Counted from the stretch's first letter, positions 17,971 through 27,074 are shown. The stretch: 64,000 nt of DNA from Pseudomonadota bacterium (GCA_018819135.1 JAHJQK010000022.1:1-64000), one strand, 5' to 3'. Notes: generated from the sequence alone by a model not told the origin. Made by a program: numbers and translations.

Positions 17971-19198
17971 GAAAGGCAAGAGGGAAAATATTGTTGTCGG
18001 CTTAGACATAGGCACCACGAAGATCTGCGCCATCGTGGCGGAAGTGAGCGATGGGGGTGTGGACATCGCGGGCATCGGCACCCACCCTTCCAAAGGGCTG
18101 CGCAAAGGGGTGGTGATCAACATTGATGCCACAGTGGAGTCGATCCGCAAAGCCGTGGAAGAAGCGGAGTTGATGGCTGGGGTGGAGATCAATTCGGTTT
18201 ATTGCGGGATCGCGGGTAGCCATATCCGGGGATTGAACAGCCATGGGATCGTGGCCGTCAAAAATCGGGAAGTTTCGGAAAGCGATATGAAACGGGTCAT
18301 CGACGCGGCCCGGGCCGTGGCCATCCCCATGGATCGAGAAATCATCCATGTCCTGCCCCAGGAGTTCATCGTGGACGAACAGGATGGAATTATGGAACCC
18401 TTGGGGATGTCCGGCGTGCGTTTGGAAGCCAAGGTGCATATCGTCACCGGCGCCGTGACCTCGGCTCAAAATATCATTCGCTGCTGCAACCGGACAGGCC
18501 TGGAGGTGAATGACATCGTTTTGGGACAGTTGGCCGCCAGCGAAGCGGTACTCATTCCGGATGAAAAAGAGCTGGGGGTCGCTCTGGCGGATATCGGCGG
18601 GGGGACCACGGATTTAGTTGTTTTCTCCCAGGGAGCGGTCCGGCAGACCGCCGTTTTCGGCCTGGGAGGCAACCACTTGACCAATGACATCGCAGTGGGC
18701 CTGCGGACGCCGCTGGTGGAGTCAGAAAAGATCAAAACAAAATATGGTTGCGCTCTGACTTCCATGGTGAAAAAGGAGGAAATGATCGAAGTCCCCAGCG
18801 TGGGGGGTAGGCGGGCACGAGTGCTATCCAGGCAGATTTTAGCCGAAATCATCGAGCCGAGGATGGAGGAAATTTTTACGCTGGTCCATCGGGAAATCCT
18901 CAAGTCCGGCTATGAAAACCTCATTCCCTCAGGGGTGGTGCTCACGGGAGGAACGGCCTCCTTGGAAGGATTGCCGGAACTCGTTGAACAGATTTTTAAC
19001 CTTCCGGTTCGCCGGGGATATCCCTCGGGAATCGGAGGGCTGATGGATGTAGTGAACAATCCCATGTATGCAACGGGCGTGGGTCTGGTTTTATACGGCC
19101 GACGCCATCGTTCCGAGGGGCGTTTCAAAAGCAGCGACCGCAATCTTTTTGGAAAAGTAGCCCAGCGCATGAAACGCTGGTTCAGCGATTTTTTTTAA
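17963..19198 (+). CDS. ftsA: Cell division protein FtsA
   Basis: Actin-like ATPase that tethers FtsZ to the membrane. Phosphate-1 motif VGLDIGTTKICAIVAEV is at the N-terminus, with ALADIGGGTTDLVVF and VVLTGGTASLEGL further on. The extreme C-terminus (KVAQRMKRWFSDFF) is a plausible amphipathic membrane-targeting helix. Length 411 is normal. Confidence 0.97.
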   Translation: MGKKGKRENIVVGLDIGTTKICAIVAEVSDGGVDIAGIGTHPSKGLRKGVVINIDATVESIRKAVEEAELMAGVEINSVYCGIAGSHIRGLNSHGIVAVKNREVSESDMKRVIDAARAVAIPMDREIIHVLPQEFIVDEQDGIMEPLGMSGVRLEAKVHIVTGAVTSAQNIIRCCNRTGLEVNDIVLGQLAASEAVLIPDEKELGVALADIGGGTTDLVVFSQGAVRQTAVFGLGGNHLTNDIAVGLRTPLVESEKIKTKYGCALTSMVKKEEMIEVPSVGGRRARVLSRQILAEIIEPRMEEIFTLVHREILKSGYENLIPSGVVLTGGTASLEGLPELVEQIFNLPVRRGYPSGIGGLMDVVNNPMYATGVGLVLYGRRHRSEGRFKSSDRNLFGKVAQRMKRWFSDFF

Positions 19199-19290
19199 AA
19201 GAATGATTCTGGCACTGCATTCTATACGTTCCCTGCGGTCTCAGTGGACTCTGCGGTGAGTGTATACAAGAAATTAAAGGAGGTGGGGGG

Positions 19291-20487
19291 ATGTTTGAAC
19301 TAGAAGAAAGCAAGAATACCGGGGCCAACTTGAAGGTAGTGGGAATCGGTGGCGGAGGGTGCAACGCCGTCAACACCATGATCCGATCCAACCTGAACGG
19401 GGTGGAATTCATCGGAGCCAACACCGATGCTCAGGCTTTGGCTGCGTGCCACGCGCCCATGAAAATTCAGTTGGGAGCGAAGTTGACCAAGGGTTTAGGG
19501 GCAGGGGCCAACCCGGAGATCGGTAAAAATGCTACTTTAGAAGATAGAGACCGAATCCGGGAGATCCTGACGAGTGCCGACATGGTCTTCATCACTGCCG
19601 GGTTAGGAGGGGGCACGGGAACAGGCGGGGGACCGATTCTCGCCTCCATCGCCAAAGAGGCAGGGGCGCTCACGGTCGCTGTGGTCACCAAACCGTTCCT
19701 GTTCGAAGGCAGAAAAAGGCAACGGCAAGCAGCAGAAGGTTTGAAGGAGTTGCGCAAATATGTGGATACGTTAATTACCATTCCCAACCAGCGATTGCTG
19801 AATATTGCCGGACGGGATATGTGCTTGCTGGAAACATTCCGCAAAGCGGATGAAGTTCTCCTGCAAGCGGTCAAGGGAATATCGGACCTCATTACAGTCC
19901 ACGGGTTGATAAACTTGGATTTTGCCGATGTGCGCACGGTCATGTCTGAAATGGGTCTGGCCTTGATGGGGACGGGGGCAGCGAGCGGAGAGAATCGTGC
20001 CATCGAAGCCGCCCAGCGGGCCATCTCCAGCCCCCTCTTGGAAGACATCACCATCGCTGGTGCACGGGGCATCTTGATCAATATTACCGGGGGGCCGGAC
20101 CTGACCCTCTATGAGGTGAACGAGGCATCTACCCTCGTGCAGGAAGAGGCCCACGAAGATGCCAACATCATATTCGGAGCCGTGATTGATGAGAACCTGA
20201 GGGAGGAGATGCGGGTTACGGTGATTGCCACCGGATTCGGGAAGGCCGACGAAGTTGAAGAGCGCATTCCCGAGTCTCGGACGGCCTCTCCTGAACCAGA
20301 GAAGATGGTAGTTAGCTTCAACCGCAAGGATAAGGAGAGCAACCGGGATATCCCGGCCTTCATTCGCCAGGAGAAGAGCGTCGAGAGCAAAGAAAAACCG
20401 ATTCGATCCTTTCGGGGCCGCATCCTATCCAATTTAATAGAGGATGAATACGATATCCCCACTTTTTTGAGAAAGCAAGCGGATTGA
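19291..20487 (+). CDS. ftsZ: Cell division protein FtsZ
   Basis: Tubulin-like GTPase forming the Z ring. The GTP signature [10 protein letters not shown], the N-terminal [16 protein letters not shown] and the T7-loop region [11 protein letters not shown] are intact. A disordered linker leads to the conserved C-terminal peptide ([10 protein letters not shown]) that binds FtsA. A strong AAAGGAGG ribosome site precedes the ATG. The 92-base gap from ftsA may allow separate control. Confidence 0.98.
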   Translation: MFELEESKNTGANLKVVGIGGGGCNAVNTMIRSNLNGVEFIGANTDAQALAACHAPMKIQLGAKLTKGLGAGANPEIGKNATLEDRDRIREILTSADMVFITAGLGGGTGTGGGPILASIAKEAGALTVAVVTKPFLFEGRKRQRQAAEGLKELRKYVDTLITIPNQRLLNIAGRDMCLLETFRKADEVLLQAVKGISDLITVHGLINLDFADVRTVMSEMGLALMGTGAASGENRAIEAAQRAISSPLLEDITIAGARGILINITGGPDLTLYEVNEASTLVQEEAHEDANIIFGAVIDENLREEMRVTVIATGFGKADEVEERIPESRTASPEPEKMVVSFNRKDKESNRDIPAFIRQEKSVESKEKPIRSFRGRILSNLIEDEYDIPTFLRKQAD

Positions 20488-20489
20488 AT

Positions 20490-20575
20490 AAGCTGTCAGC
20501 AATCAGCGATCAGCGGTCGGGGAAAAAAACCGAGGCTGAAAGCGGACTGCTGATGGCTGAAGGCTCTCTTTGGTG
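20490..20575. repeat. Short intergenic inverted repeat after ftsZ
   Basis: CAGCAATCAGCGATCAGCGGTC is followed by a G/A spacer and an imperfect complement (GGACTGCTGATGGCTGA). This is a short hairpin-forming intergenic repeat. It has no T tract, so it is not an obvious terminator. Confidence 0.4.
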
Positions 20576-20579
20576 AAGC

Positions 20580-22286
20580 GTGTCCAGCAAATTGATTGCC
20601 AAAGCAAAAAAACTTCTTGCCCAAGAGACGAGAACTTGGCCATCCGGGCAGCCGTCGTTTCCCAATGGCTTTGGGGAAAAGTTATCCATTGCTCTGGCCT
20701 ATCCCCACCGGTATTACACGGCCATGTCCAACTTAGGTTTTCAGACCGTTCATCGGCTCTTCAACGAACAGCCCAACACGGTATGCCAGCGGGTTTTTTT
20801 GCCCGATCCAGAAGATGTTGCCGAATATCGCCGGACGGAAACCCCACTCTTTTCTCTGGAGTCTCAACAGCCGGTCCGTAGCTTTGATATCCTGGCCTTT
20901 TCCATCTCTTACGAGAATGATTATCCCCACCTCCTCCAGATGATGGAATTGGCCAGGATTCCTTTGCGCAACCAAGAGCGAACGGGAGCGGATCCGCTGG
21001 TTATGGCGGGAGGAGCGACCGTATTGATGAACCCCGAACCCCTGGCGGACTTTGTGGATTTTTTTGTCATCGGGGAAGCCGAAGTAATTGCGGGTCCGCT
21101 CATACAGGTTTTGCGAGAAGGGAAAGTACAGGGCAAGTCTAAAGAAGAACTGTTGAATGAATTGATGACTATAGAAGGGATCTACGTTCCGCAATTTTAT
21201 TCCGTAACCTACCGGCCGGAGGGAACGATTGAGTCTTGGATCCCCCGGGAAACCGCTCCGCCCCGGGTGAAGAGGGTCTGGCTTAAAAATCTGAATAGCT
21301 CCTTGACGGTTTCCTCGCTGTTAACCCCCAACACGGAGCTTTCCGGCATGTTTCTACTGGAGCTGAGTCGGGGTTGCCATCGGCGTTGTCGTTTTTGCGC
21401 CGGCTGTTACACCTATTTCCCCCACCGCGTGCGGGATGGTCCCCGGCTCCAAGAGATGGCCTTGAGAGCTTCAGGCCCGGGGACCAAAGTCGGCCTGGTT
21501 GGTGCGGCCATCTCGGATTACCCCGACCTCCTTTCTCTCGGACGAGAGGTTCTACATTCCCAGCGACCCCTTTCCTTTTCCTCCCTGCGAGTCGATTCCC
21601 TTACCCCCGAACTGGCCGACCTGATTCGTGATAGCGGGCAGAAGACCATTACCCTGGCCCCAGAAGCCGGCTCGGAAAGGATGCGCAGGATTATCCGCAA
21701 GGGGTTTACAGAACAGGAAATCATTCACGCTGCCGAGGTCTTAACGGATCGGGGAATTCGCAGCTTTCGCCTTTACTTTATGATCGGTCTGCCAGAGGAA
21801 AAAACGGAAGATATCAAAGGGATTGTGGACTTAACCAAGAAGATCCGCCATCATATCCGGGAAAGAAGTCGAGGGAAAAAGGGGGCAGAAAGAATTCTCC
21901 TCAGCCTTAACCCCTTCGTTCCCAAGCCTGGCACTCCTTTCCAATGGCATCCTTTTGAGGATGTTCGCAATTTAAACGAAAAAATCAAGATGGTGCGAAG
22001 AGGACTTCGCCAGGAGAAAGGTGTTTCGGTTGCGGCGGATGTACCCAAATGGTCTTACTTGCAGACCCTTTTATCCCGCGGCGATCGACGAGTGGGGAGA
22101 TTCCTGCTGGCTGCCCACGCTCTGGGGGGAAACTGGCCGCAGGCCTACCGCTCCGTGGATGTGAATCCTGATTTTTATGTTTACCGGGAACGAGCTTGGG
22201 AAGAGAATTTTCCCTGGGACTTTATCGACCATGGGATCAACAAAGAATTGCTCTGGGCGGAATACCAACAAGCTTTCAAAGAGTGA
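20580..22286 (+). CDS. Radical SAM protein with B12-binding-like N-terminus (TIGR03960-like)
   Basis: Radical S-adenosylmethionine enzyme with the CxxxCxxC cluster motif in CHRRCRFC (near residue 265). The motif is preceded by a cobalamin-binding-like N-terminal domain. The fold and length (568) match the TIGR03960 family, whose substrate is unknown. In many deltaproteobacteria it lies next to ftsZ, and its usual DUF2344 partner is not seen here. Start is GTG 20580. A truncated, internally deleted copy of this gene lies at 48305-48539. Confidence 0.87.
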   Translation: MSSKLIAKAKKLLAQETRTWPSGQPSFPNGFGEKLSIALAYPHRYYTAMSNLGFQTVHRLFNEQPNTVCQRVFLPDPEDVAEYRRTETPLFSLESQQPVRSFDILAFSISYENDYPHLLQMMELARIPLRNQERTGADPLVMAGGATVLMNPEPLADFVDFFVIGEAEVIAGPLIQVLREGKVQGKSKEELLNELMTIEGIYVPQFYSVTYRPEGTIESWIPRETAPPRVKRVWLKNLNSSLTVSSLLTPNTELSGMFLLELSRGCHRRCRFCAGCYTYFPHRVRDGPRLQEMALRASGPGTKVGLVGAAISDYPDLLSLGREVLHSQRPLSFSSLRVDSLTPELADLIRDSGQKTITLAPEAGSERMRRIIRKGFTEQEIIHAAEVLTDRGIRSFRLYFMIGLPEEKTEDIKGIVDLTKKIRHHIRERSRGKKGAERILLSLNPFVPKPGTPFQWHPFEDVRNLNEKIKMVRRGLRQEKGVSVAADVPKWSYLQTLLSRGDRRVGRFLLAAHALGGNWPQAYRSVDVNPDFYVYRERAWEENFPWDFIDHGINKELLWAEYQQAFKE

Positions 22287-22365
22287 CTGATGGGGAGACT
22301 ATAAGCTCCTCATAAACTCCTCTAAAATCTCGTTCAACAATATAATTTTAAACGGTAATTGACAA

Positions 22366-22456
22366 GTGTCAGGACATCGGCCTTAAGAGTAACCGATTTC
22401 CTGACACATCCAGGTAATCGATGTCATGACATTTGAGAGGTAATCGATAAAGACAG
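22366..22456. repeat. Iterated IS-end-like repeats
   Basis: Three related ~20-base units, read on the minus strand, follow a pattern of TGTC, six or so bases, then ATCGRTTAC: 22389-22407, 22413-22432 and 22439-22456, at 24-26-base steps. GTGTCAGGA (22366-22374) also pairs with TCCTGACAC (22399-22407). Multiple spaced end repeats are a feature of IS21-type termini, but no istA/istB remains, so this may be an orphan end. Confidence 0.4.
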
Positions 22457-22537
22457 ACGGAAAAACCTTTTCCCATTTTTTTATGGAGATAATTTAGTAC
22501 TTTAAGAAGACTCATTAGTTTTGACCCCGTCAGCACG

Positions 22538-22732
22538 ATGCGTTTAAGCTTACATTTCAGGAAAATTGAATTTTTAAGACAGGAGAACCAGAAAATAGAA
22601 GATTCTATTAGGAAGGCAACTTCAGCGGGTAGACCTTTTGGAAGCGAGGAGTTTTTAATAATCCTTGAGAAAATTCTTGAACGAAATATCTTTTCGAGGA
22701 AGTCGGGACGGCCAAGAAAGGAGAGTTTATAA
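22538..22732 (+). pseudogene. C-terminal remnant of a REP-associated tyrosine transposase
   Basis: A 64-residue open frame contains SAGRPFGSEEFLIILEKIL and ends KSGRPRKESL. This matches the typical C-terminal tail of RAYT/IS200-like transposases (GRPxGxxEF...GRPRK). The catalytic HUH and Tyr regions are absent, so it is inactive. The remaining 22287-22537 sequence holds only the iterated repeats described above. Confidence 0.6.
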
Positions 22733-22791
22733 AATTTGGGAGGTGTCCCCAATGAAACAGAGGGTGTGCGACAAATTTATGGGTATGGTAT

Positions 22792-24105
22792 TTAAGCACA
22801 GGCTCGATCCTCCCAAAAATCTTCCCAACGATTGCTGATGAGGCAACACCGTAGGGCAATAATATTATTTGCTCCTCTCACGGTCCAGTGCATTCCGGAT
22901 TGCTTAAGGCGTTGCCCAATCACGGTGCGACATCCCGCTTCCAGCACCCCAGAGCCTACGAACAAACCTTGCCTTCTGAAGGAATCATAACGCATCCGGT
23001 CTTTATTCTTTGCAAAATAACCAGCTTCTCTTTCAAACACCTCTTCTTGCTCATCTGTGGATGGCGACAAAGACTGGATGGCTTCAATGACTTTTTCTAC
23101 CTCCCCCTGATCTAATTCCTTGCAGCGTTTGTCTGTCCAATGCTTTAATTTTTCTTGATCACAGCTAAAAGCGGCCCGGGCAATATTCCAATAGTGTTGC
23201 CGAGCATGGTAAAGATCAATTACCTGAACCGCTCCATAAAATTGTTCCTCCGCAAGATTCCATATCCAAGAAGCTCCATCTCCGATCACACAAACCTTCT
23301 GCGCCCTCTCTAAACCCCGCCCCACGGCTTCCCCATAAATCCGCCCCCCAAACGCCTCCGTCGTTTCGATGGCCCCGACATAACTGGTCGAACCTTCATC
23401 TCTTACCGGAAAGCCTTTTTCATCCACGATGGTCTGAGTAAAAATGCAGCCTAACTTCGCTTCTCGGGTCTTCGCCTGCCCATCTTCCCCCTTCCCCTTT
23501 CTCCCTACCGTTTCGGCCTTCACCACCGGAACCCCTGTCCCATCAAGACAAATATACATCTTCGGGACGGACTGGATGGGGATCACCTTATCGGATAATG
23601 AACCAGCGACCTCTCGCTTATAAAACCCTTCTACCTCCTGCCCTAATCGATAAGAAATCCTCTCGATCTCTTTGGGACCCACCTCGATGCCCGCCATCTC
23701 TCGAATGTCCTCATGCCCAAGAGCAAAAGGCCGATAGGCTCCCACCCGGCCCATGATCCGCCTCACCCCCGGACTAAAGGAGGTCCCCACAATATCCAAA
23801 GCCGTATCTTTGGGACACCATCCCTTTTTACACTCCGGATCATAATAATAAGCCCGCTTGACCGTCACGGCGCCTAAAACGGTAAGCAACTCTTTGTCTC
23901 GATACTCTTGGAACTCAAAAACATGCCCCTTCTCGCAGGGTTGAGTCCGGCCTCGGTAATCCCCCCCATCTGCGTTTAACAATTTCTCCAGGATCACGCT
24001 GCCAACAGAATGCATGGAAGAGCGAATATACATCTCCAGAGATTCAAGGTCCAGACGGCCAAGCTTCTCCCTCTCTCTCCAAGATAAATTTACAATCCGA
24101 TCCAC
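22792..24105 (-). CDS. ISKra4-family transposase
   Basis: 437-residue transposase by the listed GTG start. It resembles ISKra4-family transposases, with a zinc-like stretch early on (CEKGHVFEF...CKKGWCP) and a DDE-type core. LDGTGVPVVKAETVG, VIGDGASWIWNLAEEQFY and VGSGVLEAGCRTVIGQRLKQSGMHW supply the likely acidic residues. The frame stays open upstream of the GTG to the A9 run at 24141-24149, reading KITEALQEEIQREVDRIV. It may therefore be made as a -1 frameshift fusion with the upstream DUF6788 protein. It looks intact. Confidence 0.85.
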   Translation of the reverse strand: MDRIVNLSWREREKLGRLDLESLEMYIRSSMHSVGSVILEKLLNADGGDYRGRTQPCEKGHVFEFQEYRDKELLTVLGAVTVKRAYYYDPECKKGWCPKDTALDIVGTSFSPGVRRIMGRVGAYRPFALGHEDIREMAGIEVGPKEIERISYRLGQEVEGFYKREVAGSLSDKVIPIQSVPKMYICLDGTGVPVVKAETVGRKGKGEDGQAKTREAKLGCIFTQTIVDEKGFPVRDEGSTSYVGAIETTEAFGGRIYGEAVGRGLERAQKVCVIGDGASWIWNLAEEQFYGAVQVIDLYHARQHYWNIARAAFSCDQEKLKHWTDKRCKELDQGEVEKVIEAIQSLSPSTDEQEEVFEREAGYFAKNKDRMRYDSFRRQGLFVGSGVLEAGCRTVIGQRLKQSGMHWTVRGANNIIALRCCLISNRWEDFWEDRACA

Positions 24106-24515
24106 TTCCCTCTGTATTTCTTCCTGAAGCGCCTCTGTAATTTTTTTTTAAGCTCCTCCCGCTCCTGCTCCCCCTTTACCTCAGGAACGGACCATAAATC
24201 ACAAATCTCCTCATTCACTTGAACCAGTTCATCGCAAAACCTTAAGAAATTACGATAGTTGGCAATCTCGTCCAGGTATTTCTGCAGTTCAGGCCCCAAC
24301 TTTAAATTCTTAGCATAACTCTTCCCTTTAATGGTGGTGTTCCATAGATATTGGGGGCCATGACCAGGATGTCCTTCCCTGGCACAGATACAGTTTTCCT
24401 TGCCGCATTTTCGATAATTGACGGAGATCGTCCCCCGTCTGAAGTCGCCCGTTTTCTCTAACTGCTGATACAAAGATTTTCTCTTCCCTTCCAGGACCTT
24501 CAGAGAGTCCTCCAT
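24090..24515 (-). CDS. DUF6788-like accessory protein of the IS element
   Basis: First ORF of the element. It contains RRGTISVNYRKCGKENCICA and GHGPQYLWNTTIKGKS, which resemble DUF6788 proteins found upstream of ISKra4-type transposases. Cys-containing KCGKENCIC suggests a small metal or DNA-binding site. ATG 24515 is preferred over GTG 24521, because AGGAGG lies five bases before it. The 3' end carries nine consecutive A residues in the coding strand and overlaps the transposase frame. Its role in transposition is unknown. Confidence 0.75.
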   Translation of the reverse strand: MEDSLKVLEGKRKSLYQQLEKTGDFRRGTISVNYRKCGKENCICAREGHPGHGPQYLWNTTIKGKSYAKNLKLGPELQKYLDEIANYRNFLRFCDELVQVNEEICDLWSVPEVKGEQEREELKKKLQRRFRKKYRGKWIGL

Positions 24516-24525
24516 AAGCACCTCC

Positions 24526-24560
24526 TATAATCTGATTGCTTAATAAGCATTCAGATTATA
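24526..24560. promoter_or_regulatory. 35-bp palindrome at the IS promoter end
   Basis: TATAATCTGA (24526-24535) pairs exactly with TCAGATTATA (24551-24560), and inside it TGCTTA pairs with TAAGCA around a single A. It lies immediately upstream of the first IS gene's AGGAGG. It could be an operator, a hairpin limiting read-in, or a transposase-binding site. Confidence 0.55.
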
Positions 24561-24611
24561 GGACAAACAAAACCATTTGTCAAGTCTACCCACATTTTTG
24601 TCGCAGACCCC

Positions 24612-25095
24612 TTGGAACCGTAAGGTGAGATTGATCGATAAAATGTGGGAGGCCATTGAAAGAACCGTCGATGGCTTTAAGCTTCCTAATGGAAAAATTC
24701 TTTTATACCAGGATGGATTACCCGTTTGTGGCCGGGAGGCTTAAATCGTTGCTGACTTAGCCAGGGCAGGGAGCCGGAACCATCGCCTTCTTCTCCGTTT
24801 AATGGAAAGGGGGGCCACAATCATGGGAACGGAATCTTCCAGCCTTCTTATTGAAGAATATGAGCTCAACAAGCAGGCCTTTGCCCAAAGCAGGAATCCA
24901 AAATCGCCGAGAATGGAAGCACGCCAAAAGGCCTTGGGGGAATCCTTGCTTAAGAAGCGGGATCAATTTATCGCCGACCGTATCCACCGAACCCTCCGCG
25001 CTGGGGAAACGGGGATCCTTTTCCTGGGGATGCTCCATTCCGTAAAGGAATGGCTCCCTAAAAATATCCGTGTGATCTATCCCATCTATCATTAA
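24612..25095 (+). pseudogene. Broken conserved hypothetical gene next to the IS
   Basis: One frame reads from the IS edge as RLIDKMWEAIERTVDGFKL, then YQDGLPVCGREA, a TAA at 24742, then IVADLARAGSRNHRLLLRL and on to a natural-looking C-terminus ending IRVIYPIYH. The coherent text on both sides of the stop suggests a GAA-to-TAA nonsense change. The 5' end appears lost at the IS junction. Translation from the internal ATG at 24802 could still give 97 residues. I do not recognise the family. It lies just upstream of the NtrC-type regulator. Confidence 0.55.
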
Positions 25096-25127
25096 TCTGT
25101 CATCCAATCATTTGAGGGATTATAAAG

Positions 25128-26555
25128 ATGAGTAAAGAGGAAGCACAAGTCCTGATTGTTGATGATAATGAAGAGCTTTGTCAGATGCTCTCACATTCCT
25201 TAGAGAGAGAAGGGATTTCAGCCCAGATTGCCTATGAAGGGGAAATGGCCTTAAAAATGATCCGCTCACGAATGTATGAAATCATGCTCCTGGACCTCAG
25301 GATGCCAGGCATGGATGGAATGGAGGTTTTGAGGCGGACCAGGGAAATAGATCAGGACCTCACCGTGATCATGATCACGGCATACGTCGATACGGGCAAT
25401 GCCGTCAAGGCGATCAAAGAAGGAGCTTACGATTTCCTGGCCAAACCGTTTGACAATGACGAGATGGTCCGGATAGTCGGCCGGGCGCTGGCAGACCGGG
25501 AGCTCAAACGGAAACTCCGGTATATGGCCACACAGGTTTCCGATGTCGGACCCCTCAAGGAAATGATGGGGCCCAGTGATGCTGTGGTGCGGGTCACTAT
25601 GGAAGTCAAACGTGTGGCCCAGTCGGATTTTAGCGTGATCATCATGGGGGAGACCGGGTCGGGGAAGGAGCTGGTTGCCCGGGCCATCCATAACGCCAGC
25701 AATCGGTCGAATGGCCCCTTTATTCCTGTGGATTGCGGGGCGATTCCAGAGACCCTTTTGGAAAGCGAATTATTCGGACATGAAAAGGGAGCCTTCACGA
25801 GTGCAGCCACCCAAAAACTCGGAAAATTTGAATTGGCCAACGGCGGGACAATTTTTCTGGACGAAATCACCAACATGCCCATGGGCTCCCAGGCCAAACT
25901 CCTCAGGTTTCTTCAGGATAAGAAGATCTATCGGGTGGGGAGCACCAAAACCATCAATGTGAATGTCCGCCTACTGGCAGCCACGAACCAAGTTCTCCAT
26001 GAACTCAGCCTCTCCGATTCATTCCGCCGGGACTTATTTTACCGATTGAATGAGTACAGTATAACGATTCCGCCGTTACGGGAACGGAAGGAGGACATTC
26101 CTTACTTAGCCAAGCGGTTTTTAGACATGGCCAGCGTAGAGTTAAATAAAGGGTGTAAAGGCTTTTCTGAATCAGCCCTTGAAGTTTTATTAAACTATAC
26201 CTGGCCCGGCAATGTTCGCCAGTTTCGATCCGCCATTCGACGGGCTCTTCTCATGGCCGATGATCTCATTACCGAAAAACATCTCGATTTAAGAATGGTG
26301 CCCTTACCGGGTCTGGCTTTTATTCCCAAAGTTCAGAGGGTACCCTGGGAAAACCTTTCTCTTCGAGAAATCCTGCAAGAGAGCAGTAAAGCCATCGAAC
26401 GAGAAGTGCTCTTGCAGGCCCTCAAAAATACAGGAGGAAATAAAGCCAAAGCAGCGCGATTACTGAAGATCGACTATAAAACCATGCATACGAAGGTGAA
26501 GAAGTTAGGTATTTCAATAAATGGAGGCGATCATGGACAAAAAAAAGACGGATAA
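25128..26555 (+). CDS. NtrC-type sigma-54 response regulator of the gas vesicle island
   Basis: 475-residue activator. The receiver domain (residues ~8-120) has its phosphorylatable Asp in LLDLRMPGMDG. The AAA+ domain has the Walker A GETGSGKE and the Walker-B-like GGTIFLDEI. The sigma-54-contacting loop reads GAFTSA rather than GAFTGA. A Fis-type helix-turn-helix (NKAKAARLLKIDYKTMHTKV) is at the C-terminus. The gene heads the gas vesicle island, and a sigma-54 promoter lies before gvpA. The histidine kinase at 30615 is the nearest candidate partner. Confidence 0.93.
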   Translation: MSKEEAQVLIVDDNEELCQMLSHSLEREGISAQIAYEGEMALKMIRSRMYEIMLLDLRMPGMDGMEVLRRTREIDQDLTVIMITAYVDTGNAVKAIKEGAYDFLAKPFDNDEMVRIVGRALADRELKRKLRYMATQVSDVGPLKEMMGPSDAVVRVTMEVKRVAQSDFSVIIMGETGSGKELVARAIHNASNRSNGPFIPVDCGAIPETLLESELFGHEKGAFTSAATQKLGKFELANGGTIFLDEITNMPMGSQAKLLRFLQDKKIYRVGSTKTINVNVRLLAATNQVLHELSLSDSFRRDLFYRLNEYSITIPPLRERKEDIPYLAKRFLDMASVELNKGCKGFSESALEVLLNYTWPGNVRQFRSAIRRALLMADDLITEKHLDLRMVPLPGLAFIPKVQRVPWENLSLREILQESSKAIEREVLLQALKNTGGNKAKAARLLKIDYKTMHTKVKKLGISINGGDHGQKKDG

Positions 26556-27057
26556 GAATGCCAACCGCCAGGCTGGGGGAAGATCTGGAGGAATCCTTTC
26601 GGGTTTAAGCGATCTCATCGAGAAGCTTGGTGATCTTGCGGAAAAGGGAGAGAATCTTTCCAGGAGCGGAGAGATCCATTTTGGGGGTAAAGAAAAAGAT
26701 TTAAAGGGGGTTTACGGATTTTCCGTCAAAGTCGGGTTGGGGGGCGAAGGGATTAAGGTCGAACCTTTTGGGAACATCCGCAAGGACAAAACCACCGGCG
26801 AGTCTGTAGTGCAAGAGGTTCGCGAGCCGATGGTGGATGTCTTTGAAGAAGAAAACCATACCCTGGTGGTGGCGGAGATGCCCGGGATCGGTGCCGAAAA
26901 TGTCCGCCTTGAGGTCAAGGATGACGTATTGACCATCACGGCCGAAAAAGGCGACAAGAAATACCGGAAGGAAGTCCTCCTTCCCAGAAGCTACCCGAGA
27001 GAAAAGATGGTCATCTCCTGTAACAATGGGATCGTGGAGATCAAATGCCAATCGTAA
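26533..27057 (+). CDS. Hsp20/alpha-crystallin-like protein (GvpH-like)
   Basis: About 174 residues. A Lys/Gly-rich N-terminal half contains GILSGLSDLIEKLGDLAEKG. The C-terminal half is an alpha-crystallin-type domain (VREPMVDVFEEENHTLVVAE, then VRLEVKDDVLTITAE). ATG 26533 is chosen because GGAGG lies five bases upstream; the ATG at 26521 is inside the regulator gene. Small heat-shock-like GvpH proteins occur in known gas vesicle clusters, where they are proposed to act as chaperones or regulators. It overlaps the ntrC-type gene, so it is probably co-transcribed. Confidence 0.82.
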   Translation: MDKKKTDKNANRQAGGRSGGILSGLSDLIEKLGDLAEKGENLSRSGEIHFGGKEKDLKGVYGFSVKVGLGGEGIKVEPFGNIRKDKTTGESVVQEVREPMVDVFEEENHTLVVAEMPGIGAENVRLEVKDDVLTITAEKGDKKYRKEVLLPRSYPREKMVISCNNGIVEIKCQS

Positions 27058-27074
27058 AATAATACGGAGGAGTA

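Larger units (their letters stand above)
22762..24610 (-). mobile_element. ISKra4-family insertion sequence
   Basis: Left end GGGTGTGCGACAAATTTATG and the inverse complement of the right end, GGGTCTGCGACAAAAATGTG, form about 25-base imperfect terminal repeats. They bound two overlapping minus-strand genes, 1,849 bases in all. No target duplication is visible at either junction: the left flank ends GAAACAGA and the right begins CTTGGAA. An old insertion or a flanking deletion could explain this. The right junction abuts a broken gene. Confidence 0.8.

Noticed and set aside
22366-22456. CRISPR-like array
   Set aside because: Only three imperfect units at ~25-base steps, with no spacers and no cas genes.
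22369-22752. 127-codon minus-strand ORF beside the IS
   Set aside because: It is antisense to the RAYT remnant, which has the recognisable motif.
22750-24620. Target-site duplication around the ISKra4 element
   Set aside because: Flanking bases on the two sides do not match for any length tried by eye.
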